64,000 bases of DNA from Lactobacillus sp. ESL0791 (GCF_029433255.1 NZ_JAQTHU010000001.1:310001-374000); one strand, 5' to 3'; positions 17,000 through 26,501 are shown, counted from the first letter of the stretch. Numbers and translations are program-made. Notes: a model not told the origin generated them from the letters alone.

Positions 17000-17182
17000 T
17001 TACGTTTTGCGGTTTTTCCTTGCAGTGTTTGTTGTGCCGGTCTCATCTTCGGAAAGCACTTCTCGTCCAAAATTATTAATTACACACATAACATATTTGT
17101 CTGTTATTTTGGTTGCTGATTTATCCGAAATACTACCAAAATCTAATATATTATTTTCCAACTGTGTTATTCTATTTATAAA
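17000..17182 (-). other. Gap 16993-17359 with a possible gene remnant
   Basis: This 367-base gap has no clear gene. On the minus strand a 60-codon stretch stays open (after a stop at 17183-17185, ending TAA at 17002-17000) with protein-like composition, including KITDKYVMCVINNFGREV. It has no start codon with a ribosome site and no family I know. The plus strand is also open over the same bases. It may be a gene remnant. Confidence 0.2.
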
Positions 17183-17359
17183 CTACATAAAAATTTAAGA
17201 TTAATATAATATTGCAGCATTTAATAGTTTAGCTAGAGTTAAAAATGATTTTTTGGTAAATTTGAAAAAAATTAGCTTATTTTTGGGTGCTTTTTCAACA
17301 TTAAATTCTTTTTTTAGTTATAATATATTTAATGATAGTTTTAAATATAAGAGGTAACA

Positions 17360-18346
17360 ATGAACAAGGAAGAAATCTTGCAGTTATTACACCCAATGAA
17401 GTTAATTGGGCTCGGTGGCAATCCCGCATTAAACGAAAAAATTGCCGGAATTTTGAAAAAACCGCTGATTCAGACTGCGGTACACCATTTTAGTGACGGC
17501 GAAATTCAGGTAAATATCGGTGAAAGCGTCCGGGGCTGCGATGTTTTTGTCATCCAATCAATTCAGGATCCGGTAAATGAAAACTTCATGGAACTGGAAA
17601 TTGTGTTGGATGCACTGCATCGGGCATCGGCTCACCGCATTAATGTTGTCATTCCCTACTTGGCATATTCGCGCTCGGATACCAAGACACGCTCACGGGA
17701 GCCGATTACGGCCAAATTGGTTGCTAATTTGCTGCAGATTACCGGAATGGATCATTTAATTGTGCTTGATTTGCATGCTTCGCAAATCCAAGGCTTCTAT
17801 AATATTCCGGTTGACCACTTGCACGCAATGCCGCTTCTGGCGCAATATTTTTTAGATAATGGAATTGCCGCTGGTGAGGATGATGACTTAGTGGTCGTTT
17901 CCCCTGACCATTCTGGTGCTAAAATTGCGCGTGATTTTGGCCAGTATTTTAATGCGCCGATTGCGATTGTTGACCAGCGTACTGCGCGTTATGATACGGA
18001 AGTTCATGACATGATTGGCAACGTTAAGAACAAGAAGTGTATTATTGTTGATGATTTAATTGATACAGGATCAAGAATTTCGTCTTCAACTAAGTCGGTG
18101 ATGGCTGCTGGAGCTAAAAAAGTTTATGTGGCCGCAACCCACGCTCTGCTTTCACAGAATGCAACGGATGTCCTTAATGAACTGCCAATTGAGCAGATTG
18201 TTGTAACCGATACAATTAAGCATAGTCATTATCCAGACAGAATGGTTCGCATGTCTGTTGACCTTCTTTTAGCGCGCGGAATTGATTATGTTTATAATGA
18301 CCGTTCAATTCATAAAATTTTTGATGAGCAGGATAGATTAAAATAA
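17360..18346 (+). CDS. prs: Ribose-phosphate pyrophosphokinase, divergent paralogue
   Basis: A 328-residue PRPP synthetase making PRPP from ribose-5-phosphate and ATP. Family features: HFSDGEIQVNIGESVRG, SREPITAKLVANLL, LDLHASQIQGF (His139), VVSPDHSGA. Two conserved sites differ from the usual consensus: the ATP loop ARQDRK is SRSDTK (residues 104-109), and the PRPP loop DTAGT is DTGSR (235-239). So this looks like a second, diverged prs rather than the housekeeping one. Preceded by TATAAT at 17319-17324 and an AGAGG site; followed by a terminator. Confidence 0.88.
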   Translation: MNKEEILQLLHPMKLIGLGGNPALNEKIAGILKKPLIQTAVHHFSDGEIQVNIGESVRGCDVFVIQSIQDPVNENFMELEIVLDALHRASAHRINVVIPYLAYSRSDTKTRSREPITAKLVANLLQITGMDHLIVLDLHASQIQGFYNIPVDHLHAMPLLAQYFLDNGIAAGEDDDLVVVSPDHSGAKIARDFGQYFNAPIAIVDQRTARYDTEVHDMIGNVKNKKCIIVDDLIDTGSRISSSTKSVMAAGAKKVYVAATHALLSQNATDVLNELPIEQIVVTDTIKHSHYPDRMVRMSVDLLLARGIDYVYNDRSIHKIFDEQDRLK

Positions 18347-18363
18347 TTCTGCCCAAAAAAGTT

Positions 18364-18392
18364 AATCCTCTTTTAAACTGGAGGATTTTTTA
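18364..18392 (+). terminator. prs terminator
   Basis: Stem AATCCTC / GAGGATT (18364-18370 with 18381-18387) followed by T run. Confidence 0.85.
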
Positions 18393-18481
18393 TTATAATT
18401 TGCTCGCTTTTTGTGTACATTTGGCACTAACCCTTGATATAATATAACAAATTTGTTTGAAAGTAATTAGAGGATGATAAT

Positions 18482-19165
18482 ATGGCAAGACGAAAAAATA
18501 TGGAAAGACGAAGAGTTATTTTAAGGAATACTTTTCAGTTGATTAGAGAATACGGGATGGATGGTGTCTCTTTTCAAATGATTGCGGAGGAAACGGGTAT
18601 TTCTAAATCATTACTGCAATCATATTATCCGCATAAGGAAAAGTTGATTTCCGATATCATCCATAACTTATTTCATACTTTAGGTACACAAATTGAAGAT
18701 TATAACGATATCGTTAAAAATCAACCATTTGCTTTTACCAAGTCTTTTGTTTATACAGTTGCTCTTTTGGGGGAATATGACGACGGGATTGACAGAATTA
18801 TCACGGACGTATTCACCAGAAATGAAACATTGAACAAATGGTGCGGAATGCTTTGTGAATGGGTTAGTGAGGCCGGCCTTTTTGACGAAGTTAATCCTAA
18901 TGAACGAGAAGTGAATGCGGGCATTGCGTTTGTGACAACAGGAATGGTTCGGCTTTACTGTAATCGTCGGCATTTTAATCTTACACCTGAGCAAATTGCC
19001 GATTATACAACCAAAGCATTTATGTATAGCTTTATGCATTGCTCTACAAAGCAGGTTGACCAAGCGCTGAAGCTGGGCAATGAAATGGTTAAAAAGGCTG
19101 ATGTAAAAGCAATTTATAAGGCAGTTGACACAATGTTTAACAAAGGAAAAGAATTTTTCGGTTAG
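18482..19165 (+). CDS. TetR-family regulator
   Basis: A 227-residue repressor-like protein. N-terminal helix-turn-helix: ILRNTFQLIREYGMDGVSFQMIAEETGISKSLLQSYYPHKEKLI (residues about 14-58 in total), then a ligand-binding all-helical domain without known relatives. GAGG 8 bases before ATG; TATAAT at 18438-18443. It is followed after 12 bases by a membrane protein gene, its likely operon partner and possible target. Confidence 0.9.
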   Translation: MARRKNMERRRVILRNTFQLIREYGMDGVSFQMIAEETGISKSLLQSYYPHKEKLISDIIHNLFHTLGTQIEDYNDIVKNQPFAFTKSFVYTVALLGEYDDGIDRIITDVFTRNETLNKWCGMLCEWVSEAGLFDEVNPNEREVNAGIAFVTTGMVRLYCNRRHFNLTPEQIADYTTKAFMYSFMHCSTKQVDQALKLGNEMVKKADVKAIYKAVDTMFNKGKEFFG

Positions 19166-19177
19166 TGAGGGATAAGA

Positions 19178-20008
19178 ATGGCTGACGGCACGCGCTCAGC
19201 TGCCAGGCGAGTAAATAGCGAACAAAACAGTCAATACAAACGAATACTGACTTTTATTATTTTTCTACTTACGGCGTTGGTGATGCTCACCGGAACTTTT
19301 CTCAACCCCTTTTTTATGAAGAGACAGATTAGAACCGATAATAATCAAGCAACAGTGGTGCGGAAAGTCAATGTTAATTTTAATATTTTAGCCGGTCTTA
19401 TCGGTGCCAGCGAAGATGAAGATGCAAATTTGTTGACGGTTAAGCAGACACAGCCGATTGCTGATCACGTTGTCGACTATTCTTTAGGGATTCACTGGCT
19501 TAGATCCGATAGTTTGGGTCTAGCTAAGCAGATTCTGCATGATATTGACTTAAATATTGATAAAGATTCTTCAAGTGTGGCACAGCGAATAGATGATAAA
19601 TTAAATAAACAGCATAATAACGCTCCTTATTTTATCGTGGAGGCCTTTAATTTAAACACGATCATGCTTGGAGCCAATATTGCTGTGGTACTGTTAGTGG
19701 TGAATCTTGTGCTTATAGTTTGTACGGGCATTAGTTTGTATTCATTAATTACGGATATGATGACGCGAATGGCTACGAGAATGTTGGTTCATGATGTTAC
19801 TGCTGCTGGGATGTGGGCCGGCTTTTGGCTGATTTTGATTTTTGGTTTGTTGGCACTCATTCCTGTGGCATTTAATGTTGAAGCAATCGCTGTTTTCGGT
19901 TTTTTGCTGGAAATCAGCAGCAGCGTGTTTCTGTATAACGTGATTGTGGGTGCACTGCTATATGTCATTTGTGCAGTTCCATGGAAGATTACAGCAGAAG
20001 ATAATTAA
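19178..20008 (+). CDS. Multi-pass membrane protein in operon with TetR regulator
   Basis: 276 residues; hydrophobic segments near 24-45, 162-187, 212-233 and 238-265. Between the first and second lies an extracytoplasmic domain of about 115 residues. This topology (one helix, outer domain, three helices) is seen in some ABC permease-like or sensor proteins, but no motif allows a call. GAGGG ribosome site; co-transcribed with the TetR gene. Followed by a weak hairpin at about 20013-20046. Confidence 0.8.
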   Translation: MADGTRSAARRVNSEQNSQYKRILTFIIFLLTALVMLTGTFLNPFFMKRQIRTDNNQATVVRKVNVNFNILAGLIGASEDEDANLLTVKQTQPIADHVVDYSLGIHWLRSDSLGLAKQILHDIDLNIDKDSSSVAQRIDDKLNKQHNNAPYFIVEAFNLNTIMLGANIAVVLLVVNLVLIVCTGISLYSLITDMMTRMATRMLVHDVTAAGMWAGFWLILIFGLLALIPVAFNVEAIAVFGFLLEISSSVFLYNVIVGALLYVICAVPWKITAEDN

Positions 20009-20067
20009 AAGTTGAGTCATGGCTCGCAAGGAGCTGTGGCTTTTTATGTCTAGAAAGAGTTAATTTG

Positions 20068-20559
20068 ATGGCAGTTGAATACGTTCAGGCGCAAAAAGAA
20101 GATTTACCATTCATTGTCGCGGTTTATAACCAAAACATTGCTAGTAAAAAGGTGACAGCGGATCTTAAGCCGGTAACGATTGCAGAAAGAGAAGCTTGGT
20201 TTGCCGCACATAATGACCACAGGCCGCTGTGGATAATTGAAAATGATGGTGAAAAAGTTGGCTGGCTGAGTCTAGAATCTTTTTATGGCCGCCAGGCTTA
20301 CCATGCGACAGTTGAAATCAGCATTTATATCGACCGTCATTTTCAAGGCAGAGGACTTGGCAGTAAGGCCCTAGCATTTGCTGCTGGACAAACAAAAAAG
20401 CTGGGGATTACGACAATCCTCGCTTATATTTTTAGTGTAAATACTGCCAGCCAAAAACTATTTGCTGCAGCTGGTTATCAAAAGTATGGCCATTTGCCGC
20501 AAGTAGCGGATATGGCTGGTCAAGTCATTGATTTAGATATCTTGGGCAAACGATTTTAG
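20068..20559 (+). CDS. GNAT N-acetyltransferase, phosphinothricin-acetyltransferase-like
   Basis: A 163-residue GNAT enzyme. The acetyl-CoA binding element is VEISIYIDRHFQGRGLGSKAL (about 89-108), followed by YIFSVNTASQKLFAAAGYQKYG, typical of the PAT/Pat-like subgroup. Start taken at the ATG at 20068 rather than the TTG just before it. Substrate unknown. It converges without a gap on the CAP-domain gene. Confidence 0.88.
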   Translation: MAVEYVQAQKEDLPFIVAVYNQNIASKKVTADLKPVTIAEREAWFAAHNDHRPLWIIENDGEKVGWLSLESFYGRQAYHATVEISIYIDRHFQGRGLGSKALAFAAGQTKKLGITTILAYIFSVNTASQKLFAAAGYQKYGHLPQVADMAGQVIDLDILGKRF

Positions 20560-21555
20560 TTAATTTCCTTTTAGGCTGAATAATTTAAATTTGTAAGAAC
20601 TGATTCCAGCAATATTAACTTGGTATTCGTGACCTAAAATCAGCGGGGTTTTTCCGGGTGAATAGGTGATCACCGTTTTGAAATTACCGTAGCCGGCACT
20701 GCTGTAATTATTAATGTCGGTTGCTTGATAGGTTTTTCCTGAATCTTTGTCGGTAATTGTAATTTTGGGGCAATTGTTGATGCGCTTGTCTGCTAAATAT
20801 ACTGACCATGCGATATTTTCTCCGTCTAATAATTCAAGTGGAAAAAGTTCGCTGGATGGATAAGTTACAAGTGGGGCAGATGCCGGCCTATAAGTGTCCG
20901 CATGATTAACGACTTTTTGGACATAATAGCAGTAATTATTGCTGCCATAAGTGGCACCGATCCCAACAGAGGAGAGCCGCGGTGATAAAAGCCACGCGCG
21001 GTGGCCGGTGTCGCTGCCTGTCAGATTATATTGGTCGGTTAAGAGGGCATTAATGATGCTGGCAGATGTTTGCTGGCAGCTGATAAAATGCAGGTTGGCT
21101 GCTGCAGAAGTATTTTTAGCAAGCTGCCACAACCCCCCGCTGATAAAGGCAGGCCTTTTTTCGTAAGGCAGCCCATGCTGGTTAATAAATGGATTGGCAC
21201 CAATTGCGGCCATGACAGCTGCGGTTTTTTGGGCCTCTTTTTGTGTCAGCGAATTTTCGCTAACTGGCTGCAAGTTAAAAAGGCTGCGATAAAAGTTTAA
21301 ATAATTTAACTGGCTGTCAATGTAAGCGGGAACGAGCCTGCCCGCGTTAATTTTATTTTTAAGTACGGGCTGTTTAAGGTAAATGTTATTTGCATTGTAT
21401 TCGGTTTTATCCAAAGCGGCATATTTTGTTTGCAGGTGCTGAATTTGTTCCTGTTCATTTGGGGTATAGGCTGCTTGAGCCGCTTGGGTGCTGCCTAATA
21501 CTATCGATACTGTCAAAAGCAGTGTGGTCAGTGTTCGTGTAAATTTGTGCGGCAT
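20560..21555 (-). CDS. Secreted CAP/SCP-domain protein
   Basis: 331 residues with a signal peptide (residues 1-29, ending AQAA). The central part, about 80-225, has CAP (SCP/PR-1) features: LNYLNFYRSLFNLQPV, EAQKTAAVMAAIGANPF, and GHRAWLLSPRLSSVGIGATYG. The last 100 residues look like a beta-rich domain (ITITDKDSGKTYQ). CAP proteins are secreted with varied roles; in lactobacilli the role is unknown. AAGG lies 10 bases before the ATG. Confidence 0.85.
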   Translation of the reverse strand: MPHKFTRTLTTLLLTVSIVLGSTQAAQAAYTPNEQEQIQHLQTKYAALDKTEYNANNIYLKQPVLKNKINAGRLVPAYIDSQLNYLNFYRSLFNLQPVSENSLTQKEAQKTAAVMAAIGANPFINQHGLPYEKRPAFISGGLWQLAKNTSAAANLHFISCQQTSASIINALLTDQYNLTGSDTGHRAWLLSPRLSSVGIGATYGSNNYCYYVQKVVNHADTYRPASAPLVTYPSSELFPLELLDGENIAWSVYLADKRINNCPKITITDKDSGKTYQATDINNYSSAGYGNFKTVITYSPGKTPLILGHEYQVNIAGISSYKFKLFSLKGN

Positions 21556-21710
21556 GCTTATACGACCTTTCTTTGCTTGATAAAGTAATTATAGAACAGC
21601 GGCAGATTTTTTATTAAAAAATATTGTTAAATTTACCGTAATTTACAGTTTTTGGAAAGTTTATTACGTATAATTAAAAGTTGATAATAATAATTAAGAG
21701 GTAAAAAGTA

Positions 21711-22799
21711 ATGACTAAGAAAACGCAAGTAGGCTTGATTTTTGGTGGTAATTCTTCAGAATATGAAGTATCCATTTTGTCTGGACATAATATTTATAAT
21801 GCAATTGATAAGGATAAATTTGAAGTTCATCCCATTTGGGTTACCAATGATGGCTACTTTGCTAATGAAGAAGAATCCTTTAAGGTTTTAAAAAATCCAT
21901 CATACAAAATTAAAACGCCGCATGAAATAGCCAATATTGCAAATCTGGCTGAATTGGCTCATCTGCCGGAAATTGATGTTTTCTTTCCAATTGTTCATGG
22001 TAATTTGGGTGAAGACGGTAGCATGCAGGGATTGTTTAGAATTTTGGATAAGCCATTTGTCGGTGACGATGTTTTAGCCGCTGCCGTGACAATGGACAAG
22101 GAATTTACCAAGATTTTGGCACAGCGTGCTGGTGTGCCGGTAGCCCCGTGGATTGCGATTAAGCGATTTGAGTATCAAGATGCTGCCAGTGCTAAACATG
22201 ACTATGGAAAAGTTAGTGAAAAATTGGGACCAGATTTGTTTGTTAAGCCGTCCAATCAGGGCTCTTCAGTTGGGGTCCACCATGTGACCAATGAAGCCGA
22301 ATTTACTGCGGCATTAGCCGACGCCTTTAGGTATGATGATAAAGTTTTGATTGAGCAGACAATTCAAGGGACAGAGGTTGAAACGGCCGTTTTGGGCAAC
22401 GACAAGCCGCTGGTGTCCGGCGTCGGTCAGATCTTTAATGCTGCTGGTACTTTTTATTCTTATCAAAATAAATACGATGACAATTCAACAACCAAATTGC
22501 AGATTCCGGCAGATTTGCCAAAAGAAATTGTTGACAAGGTGCGTGCCAACGCATTAAAAGTTTACCAGGTAACTGAGTGCAGCGGGATGGCTCGGATTGA
22601 TTCGACGCTGCGTGCTAGTGATAATAAGGTGATTTTAACAGAAGTCAATGCTTTGCCGGGTTTTACCAATATCAGCATGTATCCAAAGCTGTTTGAAGAG
22701 TCCGGAATCCCTTATACGGAATTGATTACACGCTTAATTAAGGCTGGAATAGAGCGCTATAATCATAAGAAAACGCTGCTTCATAAAATAGATTTATAA
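21711..22799 (+). CDS. ddl: D-alanine--D-alanine ligase
   Basis: A 362-residue ATP-grasp enzyme joining two D-Ala for peptidoglycan. Seen: FGGNSSEYEVS (residues 11-21), FPIVHGNLGEDGSMQG, FVKPSNQGSSVGV, and the active-site loop FYSYQNKYDDNST. The residue that sets specificity is Tyr255 (NKY). Known work on this family ties Tyr here to D-Ala-D-Ala and Phe to D-Ala-D-Lac, so this species should make normal vancomycin-binding precursors. TATAAT at 21669-21674; AGAGG ribosome site. Confidence 0.97.
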   Translation: MTKKTQVGLIFGGNSSEYEVSILSGHNIYNAIDKDKFEVHPIWVTNDGYFANEEESFKVLKNPSYKIKTPHEIANIANLAELAHLPEIDVFFPIVHGNLGEDGSMQGLFRILDKPFVGDDVLAAAVTMDKEFTKILAQRAGVPVAPWIAIKRFEYQDAASAKHDYGKVSEKLGPDLFVKPSNQGSSVGVHHVTNEAEFTAALADAFRYDDKVLIEQTIQGTEVETAVLGNDKPLVSGVGQIFNAAGTFYSYQNKYDDNSTTKLQIPADLPKEIVDKVRANALKVYQVTECSGMARIDSTLRASDNKVILTEVNALPGFTNISMYPKLFEESGIPYTELITRLIKAGIERYNHKKTLLHKIDL

Positions 22800-22819
22800 T
22801 TGCTGTAAGGAGTATTTCA

Positions 22820-23539
22820 ATGGCAAGCGATAGGCATGATTTCAAGGAATTAATGGCGCCGGCCGCTGCTGCTAAAAAACTGCACATTAGTGTTGCTGCC
22901 TTGCGTAAATATTCCTTGATGATTGAAAAAGTTACGACAAATAAAAATTATTATCAGCGGACTAAACAAGAGATGCGTTTATACAGCAAGAAAGATCTCA
23001 CTGATCTAGCGATTTTGCATGACTTGATCGTTAAGGATAATTTGACTGTAGAAGAGGCCGCACGACAAGTTTATTTGGTTAATAACAAAAAAGCAGAAGC
23101 ACCGGATCGTGAAGCTGCACAGGGAAAGCCGGCACAAATACAAGAAATGATGCAGCTGTTGCAATCCTTGCAGCAAACAATTATAGCCCAAAGTAAGGTA
23201 ATTGCTTCACTGCAGGCGCAGCTTGAACGAGTTGAGCAAAAAAATACTACAGATGCAGTTCTACCAGATGAAGTAAAACCGACGAGTACTACTGCTGTCC
23301 CGGAGATATTTGACTCAGCTGCAAAAACTAAGTCGAAAGCTGATCAACCGTCAGAAAAAAGCAAAAAAACCCCTCCTGCCCAGAAAATAGAAAAAAGCAG
23401 TGAAGAAGTTCATGCGGAAATTTTAAGTAAAGTAAAAGAAAACGCACAAAAAAGGGGTCCGGGAGTGGAATACCGGACACTTGCCGACATGCAGTTGCCC
23501 AAAGAAAAACACTGGTGGCAAAAGTTGTTGGATCACTAA
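22820..23539 (+). CDS. MerR-type helix-turn-helix protein with coiled coil
   Basis: 239 residues. The N-terminus (AAAAKKLHISVAALRKYSLMIEK, about 16-38, then RLYSKKDLTDLAILHDLI) is a MerR-like winged-helix DNA-binding region. Residues about 105-140 form a coiled coil (MMQLLQSLQQTIIAQSKVIA), then a long Pro/Ser/Lys-rich linker and a conserved-looking tail PKEKHWWQKLLDH. The arrangement is like RacA-type chromosome-binding proteins of Bacillus, but that is only a resemblance. RBS AAGGAG; 20 bases after ddl, possibly co-transcribed with it. Confidence 0.75.
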   Translation: MASDRHDFKELMAPAAAAKKLHISVAALRKYSLMIEKVTTNKNYYQRTKQEMRLYSKKDLTDLAILHDLIVKDNLTVEEAARQVYLVNNKKAEAPDREAAQGKPAQIQEMMQLLQSLQQTIIAQSKVIASLQAQLERVEQKNTTDAVLPDEVKPTSTTAVPEIFDSAAKTKSKADQPSEKSKKTPPAQKIEKSSEEVHAEILSKVKENAQKRGPGVEYRTLADMQLPKEKHWWQKLLDH

Positions 23540-23546
23540 AATGTTG

Positions 23547-23571
23547 AGGTGGCTTAATAGTCACCTTTTTG
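23547..23571 (+). terminator. Terminator after the MerR-like gene
   Basis: Eight-base stem AGGTGGCT / AGTCACCT (one wobble) followed by T run. Confidence 0.8.
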
Positions 23572-23608
23572 TTTTAAAATTATGGTTAGTTTGCGGGGTT
23601 AGTAAAAG

Positions 23609-24727
23609 ATGAAAATCAAAAATAAACGGCGTTATCTTTGGGCTGCGGCAGTAGCAATAATTGGCTTGGTCTTGACTGCGTGTACTTATTTTGCAACGGA
23701 TATTTACCAGAAGGATGATGTAGCCGTGATTACGGATCATGTTATTGCGGACCGCTTAATTGAAAAAAATAAGGATGTCTATAATAATGCCGATCAGACA
23801 CGGCAGCAAATTTTGCATATTAAGGTCTTGTCGGGTCGCTATCGCGGACAGCATTTTACTGTCAAAAATATCTATTACCCATCACAGCTAGTTACACAGA
23901 AGTATCGGGCGCGGCAGCGAATTTTCGTTAATATTAAAAAAGGTGATCCGGCCTTGCAGAATCCCAAGCGGGATTGGGTCTTGGTTTTGACCTTAACGAT
24001 TACGTTGACACTGATGATTGCCATTGCGGGTAAACATGCCGTTAATTTGGCGATCTCGATGGCAATCAGCTGGCTGCTGTTTTATCTGGTAATTGCTTGT
24101 AATCTAAAAATGAATGGTGCCAAGATTATCTTGCTGTTCAGTTTAGCCGATATTGTGTTTTCTTTTTTCAGTTTACTGCTTGTGCAAGGTCTGAATAAAA
24201 AAATGCTGGCAACTTGGCTGGCAACCTTGCTTGGCGTTTTTGTTTCGTTTGCGCTTTGCTATCTCGTGATGCGACTGACAGGTGAAACAGAAATGAAGTA
24301 TGAAACAGGTGATTACGCAACTCAGGATCCGCGGGGCATTTTTTTGGCGCAAACTTTACTGGGAGTTTTGGGTGCGGTGATGGACGAAGCCACAGATATT
24401 ATTTCCAGTCTGTATGAATTGGTACAGACCAAAAAGGGACTAACGGCACAGCAGCTAATTAACAGCGGCCGCACGATGGGTCAGGAAATTATGGGTCCAT
24501 TGATCAATGTCTTGGTTTTGATTTTTATGGCCGGCGAATTACCGATGACGATCATCTACCTGCGAGATAATAATTCACTCAGTTCCGCCTTTGGTTTTAC
24601 CCTCTCACTTGGTGCAACCCAAAGCGTGATTTCAGCTATCGGAATTGTGTTGACGGTGATTTTTGCAACGGGCTGCAGCCTCGTATTTCTAAACGATAAA
24701 AAATTAAAGTGGGGTAAAATAAAATGA
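23609..24727 (+). CDS. YibE/F family membrane protein, first subunit
   Basis: A 372-residue YibE/F-like protein. A first membrane segment (residues 9-29) precedes an outer domain of about 95 residues, then six or seven membrane segments from about 128. Acidic and polar residues lie within the membrane part (GAVMDEATDIISSLYEL near 253). Overlaps the next gene by four bases (ATGA). The family is common in Firmicutes and always paired; its transport substrate is not known. Confidence 0.85.
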   Translation: MKIKNKRRYLWAAAVAIIGLVLTACTYFATDIYQKDDVAVITDHVIADRLIEKNKDVYNNADQTRQQILHIKVLSGRYRGQHFTVKNIYYPSQLVTQKYRARQRIFVNIKKGDPALQNPKRDWVLVLTLTITLTLMIAIAGKHAVNLAISMAISWLLFYLVIACNLKMNGAKIILLFSLADIVFSFFSLLLVQGLNKKMLATWLATLLGVFVSFALCYLVMRLTGETEMKYETGDYATQDPRGIFLAQTLLGVLGAVMDEATDIISSLYELVQTKKGLTAQQLINSGRTMGQEIMGPLINVLVLIFMAGELPMTIIYLRDNNSLSSAFGFTLSLGATQSVISAIGIVLTVIFATGCSLVFLNDKKLKWGKIK

Positions 24728-25485
24728 GTACTTTGACTGCTTTAATTATTATTTTAGCAATTTTAATGACAATTGTAGGTGGTGAAACTGGAATTCGCAG
24801 TTTCTTTAGTGTTTTAATTAATACAGCATTACTGATTTTGGTGGCTTTACTAATTTCTTGGGGAATAAGTATTCCTATTTTGATTTTAATTTTTATTCCG
24901 CTTAAGTTAGTTACAATTATCTTTTTGGGTACACATGATTATCAGGTGGCCAAAAATTCCTTTTACGCAGCTTTTATTGTCTGTTTGCTGGTTAGTTTAC
25001 TGATCTTAGGGTGCGAATGGCTGGCCCAAGCTGCCGGACTTGGCCCGGAAGCGGGGGAAGTGCTCGTTGGACTGTCACAGATGCCAGGCTTAAGCTACCC
25101 CATGATTGCGGTTGCAGTTGCAATTTTTTCGGCTTTGGGTGCGGTTGCCGAGGCGGCTGTGGCAATGAGTTCGGGTCTGCTTGAAATTAAAAAACATAAT
25201 CCTGAAATCAGCCGCAATGAATTAATCAATAGTGGGACAAAGATTGGCAACGATGTTTTGGGAACAGCAATGAACACTATTTTGTTTGGGATGTTTGGCA
25301 GTTTTTTATCATTATTTTTATGGTATTTCCGCCTACATTACAGTTTGGGCGAAGTTTTTAACGAAAAACTATTTGTCAATGAGGCATTAATCATCATGTA
25401 TTCGCTAATTGGTGTGCTGTTGACGGTACCCCTGTCAACTCATTTCTTGGCACGGGGAATAGGAAAAAATGAGGTGAAAAAATGA
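24724..25485 (+). CDS. YibE/F family membrane protein, second subunit
   Basis: 253 residues, about six membrane segments. Contains SALGAVAEAAVAMSSGLLEI and NELINSGTKIGNDVLGTAMNT, which mirror the segments VMDEATDIISSLYEL and QLINSGRTMGQEIMGP of the first subunit, so the two are related by ancient duplication and probably form one complex. Overlaps both neighbours by four bases (ATGA). Confidence 0.85.
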   Translation: MSTLTALIIILAILMTIVGGETGIRSFFSVLINTALLILVALLISWGISIPILILIFIPLKLVTIIFLGTHDYQVAKNSFYAAFIVCLLVSLLILGCEWLAQAAGLGPEAGEVLVGLSQMPGLSYPMIAVAVAIFSALGAVAEAAVAMSSGLLEIKKHNPEISRNELINSGTKIGNDVLGTAMNTILFGMFGSFLSLFLWYFRLHYSLGEVFNEKLFVNEALIIMYSLIGVLLTVPLSTHFLARGIGKNEVKK

Positions 25486-26300
25486 AAGTAGAAAATTTAA
25501 CGTTAACAAACTTTAATGGTCGAGAGTTCAAGATTCATAATTACATGTTGGCTAATATTGGTGACTTGGTGACGCCAATGCATCCGCTGGCAATTGTGAT
25601 TCCGGGCGGCAGCTTTGATCATTTGTCCAAAAGGGAGGGCGAACCTGTTGCCCTAGCCTTTAATAATCGTGGATTTAACAGTGTTGTGATGGAATATAAT
25701 TTGGTTCAAGAGGGCGATATTTATCCCGACGCGGGGTTAGATGTTTTGACAACCGTGAAGTATTTTCGTGAACGTGCTGCAAAATACAATATTGATCCTG
25801 AAAAGATCGTTACGATCGGCTTTTCCGCTGGCGGTCATGTGGCCAGTATTGCCAATGCGATGGCGAATGCGCATGATTATCAACAAAAATATGGTTTTAA
25901 AGCAGCAGCGGTTCGCCCCAATAAAACCATTTTGGGCTACCCATTGATTAATATTGAAAAAATTGGCTTTGATGTTCCAGATGATGAAGAGGATCTAGTT
26001 CCAGATGATCAATTTTTGAAGGATAGTTCGACGGGTGTAACACGTGAAACACCGGCAACTTTTATTTTTCACGCTTGGGATGACCCGATGGTTCTGGTGA
26101 CTAACACTTTGGAATATATTAAAGCGCTTCATGCCAAAGAAGTTCCGTGTGAGGTGCATATTTTTAACAAGGGCGGCCACGGCTTTTCCCTTGCGCGAAC
26201 CGATATGGTTATCAAAGACCGCGAGTTTCAGGACAATCCGCACGCTGGCCACTGGTTCGATCTTGCAATTGAGTGGCTGAACAGTGAATGGGGTAAATAA
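25482..26300 (+). CDS. Alpha/beta hydrolase, acyl esterase-like
   Basis: A 272-residue esterase/lipase (BD-FAE / COG0657 type). Seen: VIPGGSFDHLSKREGEPVA (oxyanion), TIGFSAGGHVASIAN with the nucleophile Ser at about 115, HAWDDPMV with the acid Asp, and KGGHGFS with the base His near 230. No signal peptide. It is the third gene of the YibE/F operon, overlapping by four bases, so it may act on something the membrane pair moves; that is inference. Confidence 0.9.
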   Translation: MKVENLTLTNFNGREFKIHNYMLANIGDLVTPMHPLAIVIPGGSFDHLSKREGEPVALAFNNRGFNSVVMEYNLVQEGDIYPDAGLDVLTTVKYFRERAAKYNIDPEKIVTIGFSAGGHVASIANAMANAHDYQQKYGFKAAAVRPNKTILGYPLINIEKIGFDVPDDEEDLVPDDQFLKDSSTGVTRETPATFIFHAWDDPMVLVTNTLEYIKALHAKEVPCEVHIFNKGGHGFSLARTDMVIKDREFQDNPHAGHWFDLAIEWLNSEWGK

Positions 26301-26473
26301 TATTTAATTTTAGATCTTTGATTATACTTTTAGCTAAAAAAGAGGGTAACATATTATTTCGAGTTTTTCGTAAACAATTGAATGCTAATAAAACTTGCTT
26401 TTCAGATCATTACGAAGGTATTTTAATGTTTCAGAAAGTATGTAAAAAAATATAAGAAATTCATGCAAAGTCC

Positions 26474-26501
26474 TTGCTTTTCCTGATAGATGGTATATAA
26501 T
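26474..26501 (+). promoter_or_regulatory. Promoter of small membrane protein gene
   Basis: TTGCTT (26474-26479), 16 bases, TATAAT (26496-26501). It covers an ATG at 26490, which therefore cannot be the start of the next gene. The rest of the 26301-26537 gap shows nothing else. Confidence 0.65.

Noticed and set aside
17007-17198. A 63-codon plus-strand frame between the GH32 gene and prs
   Set aside because: No ribosome site, poor composition; the opposite strand reads more like protein and is listed only as a possible remnant.
20013-20046. Hairpin after the membrane gene as a clear terminator
   Set aside because: Only about seven of ten positions pair; mentioned with the gene but not listed on its own.
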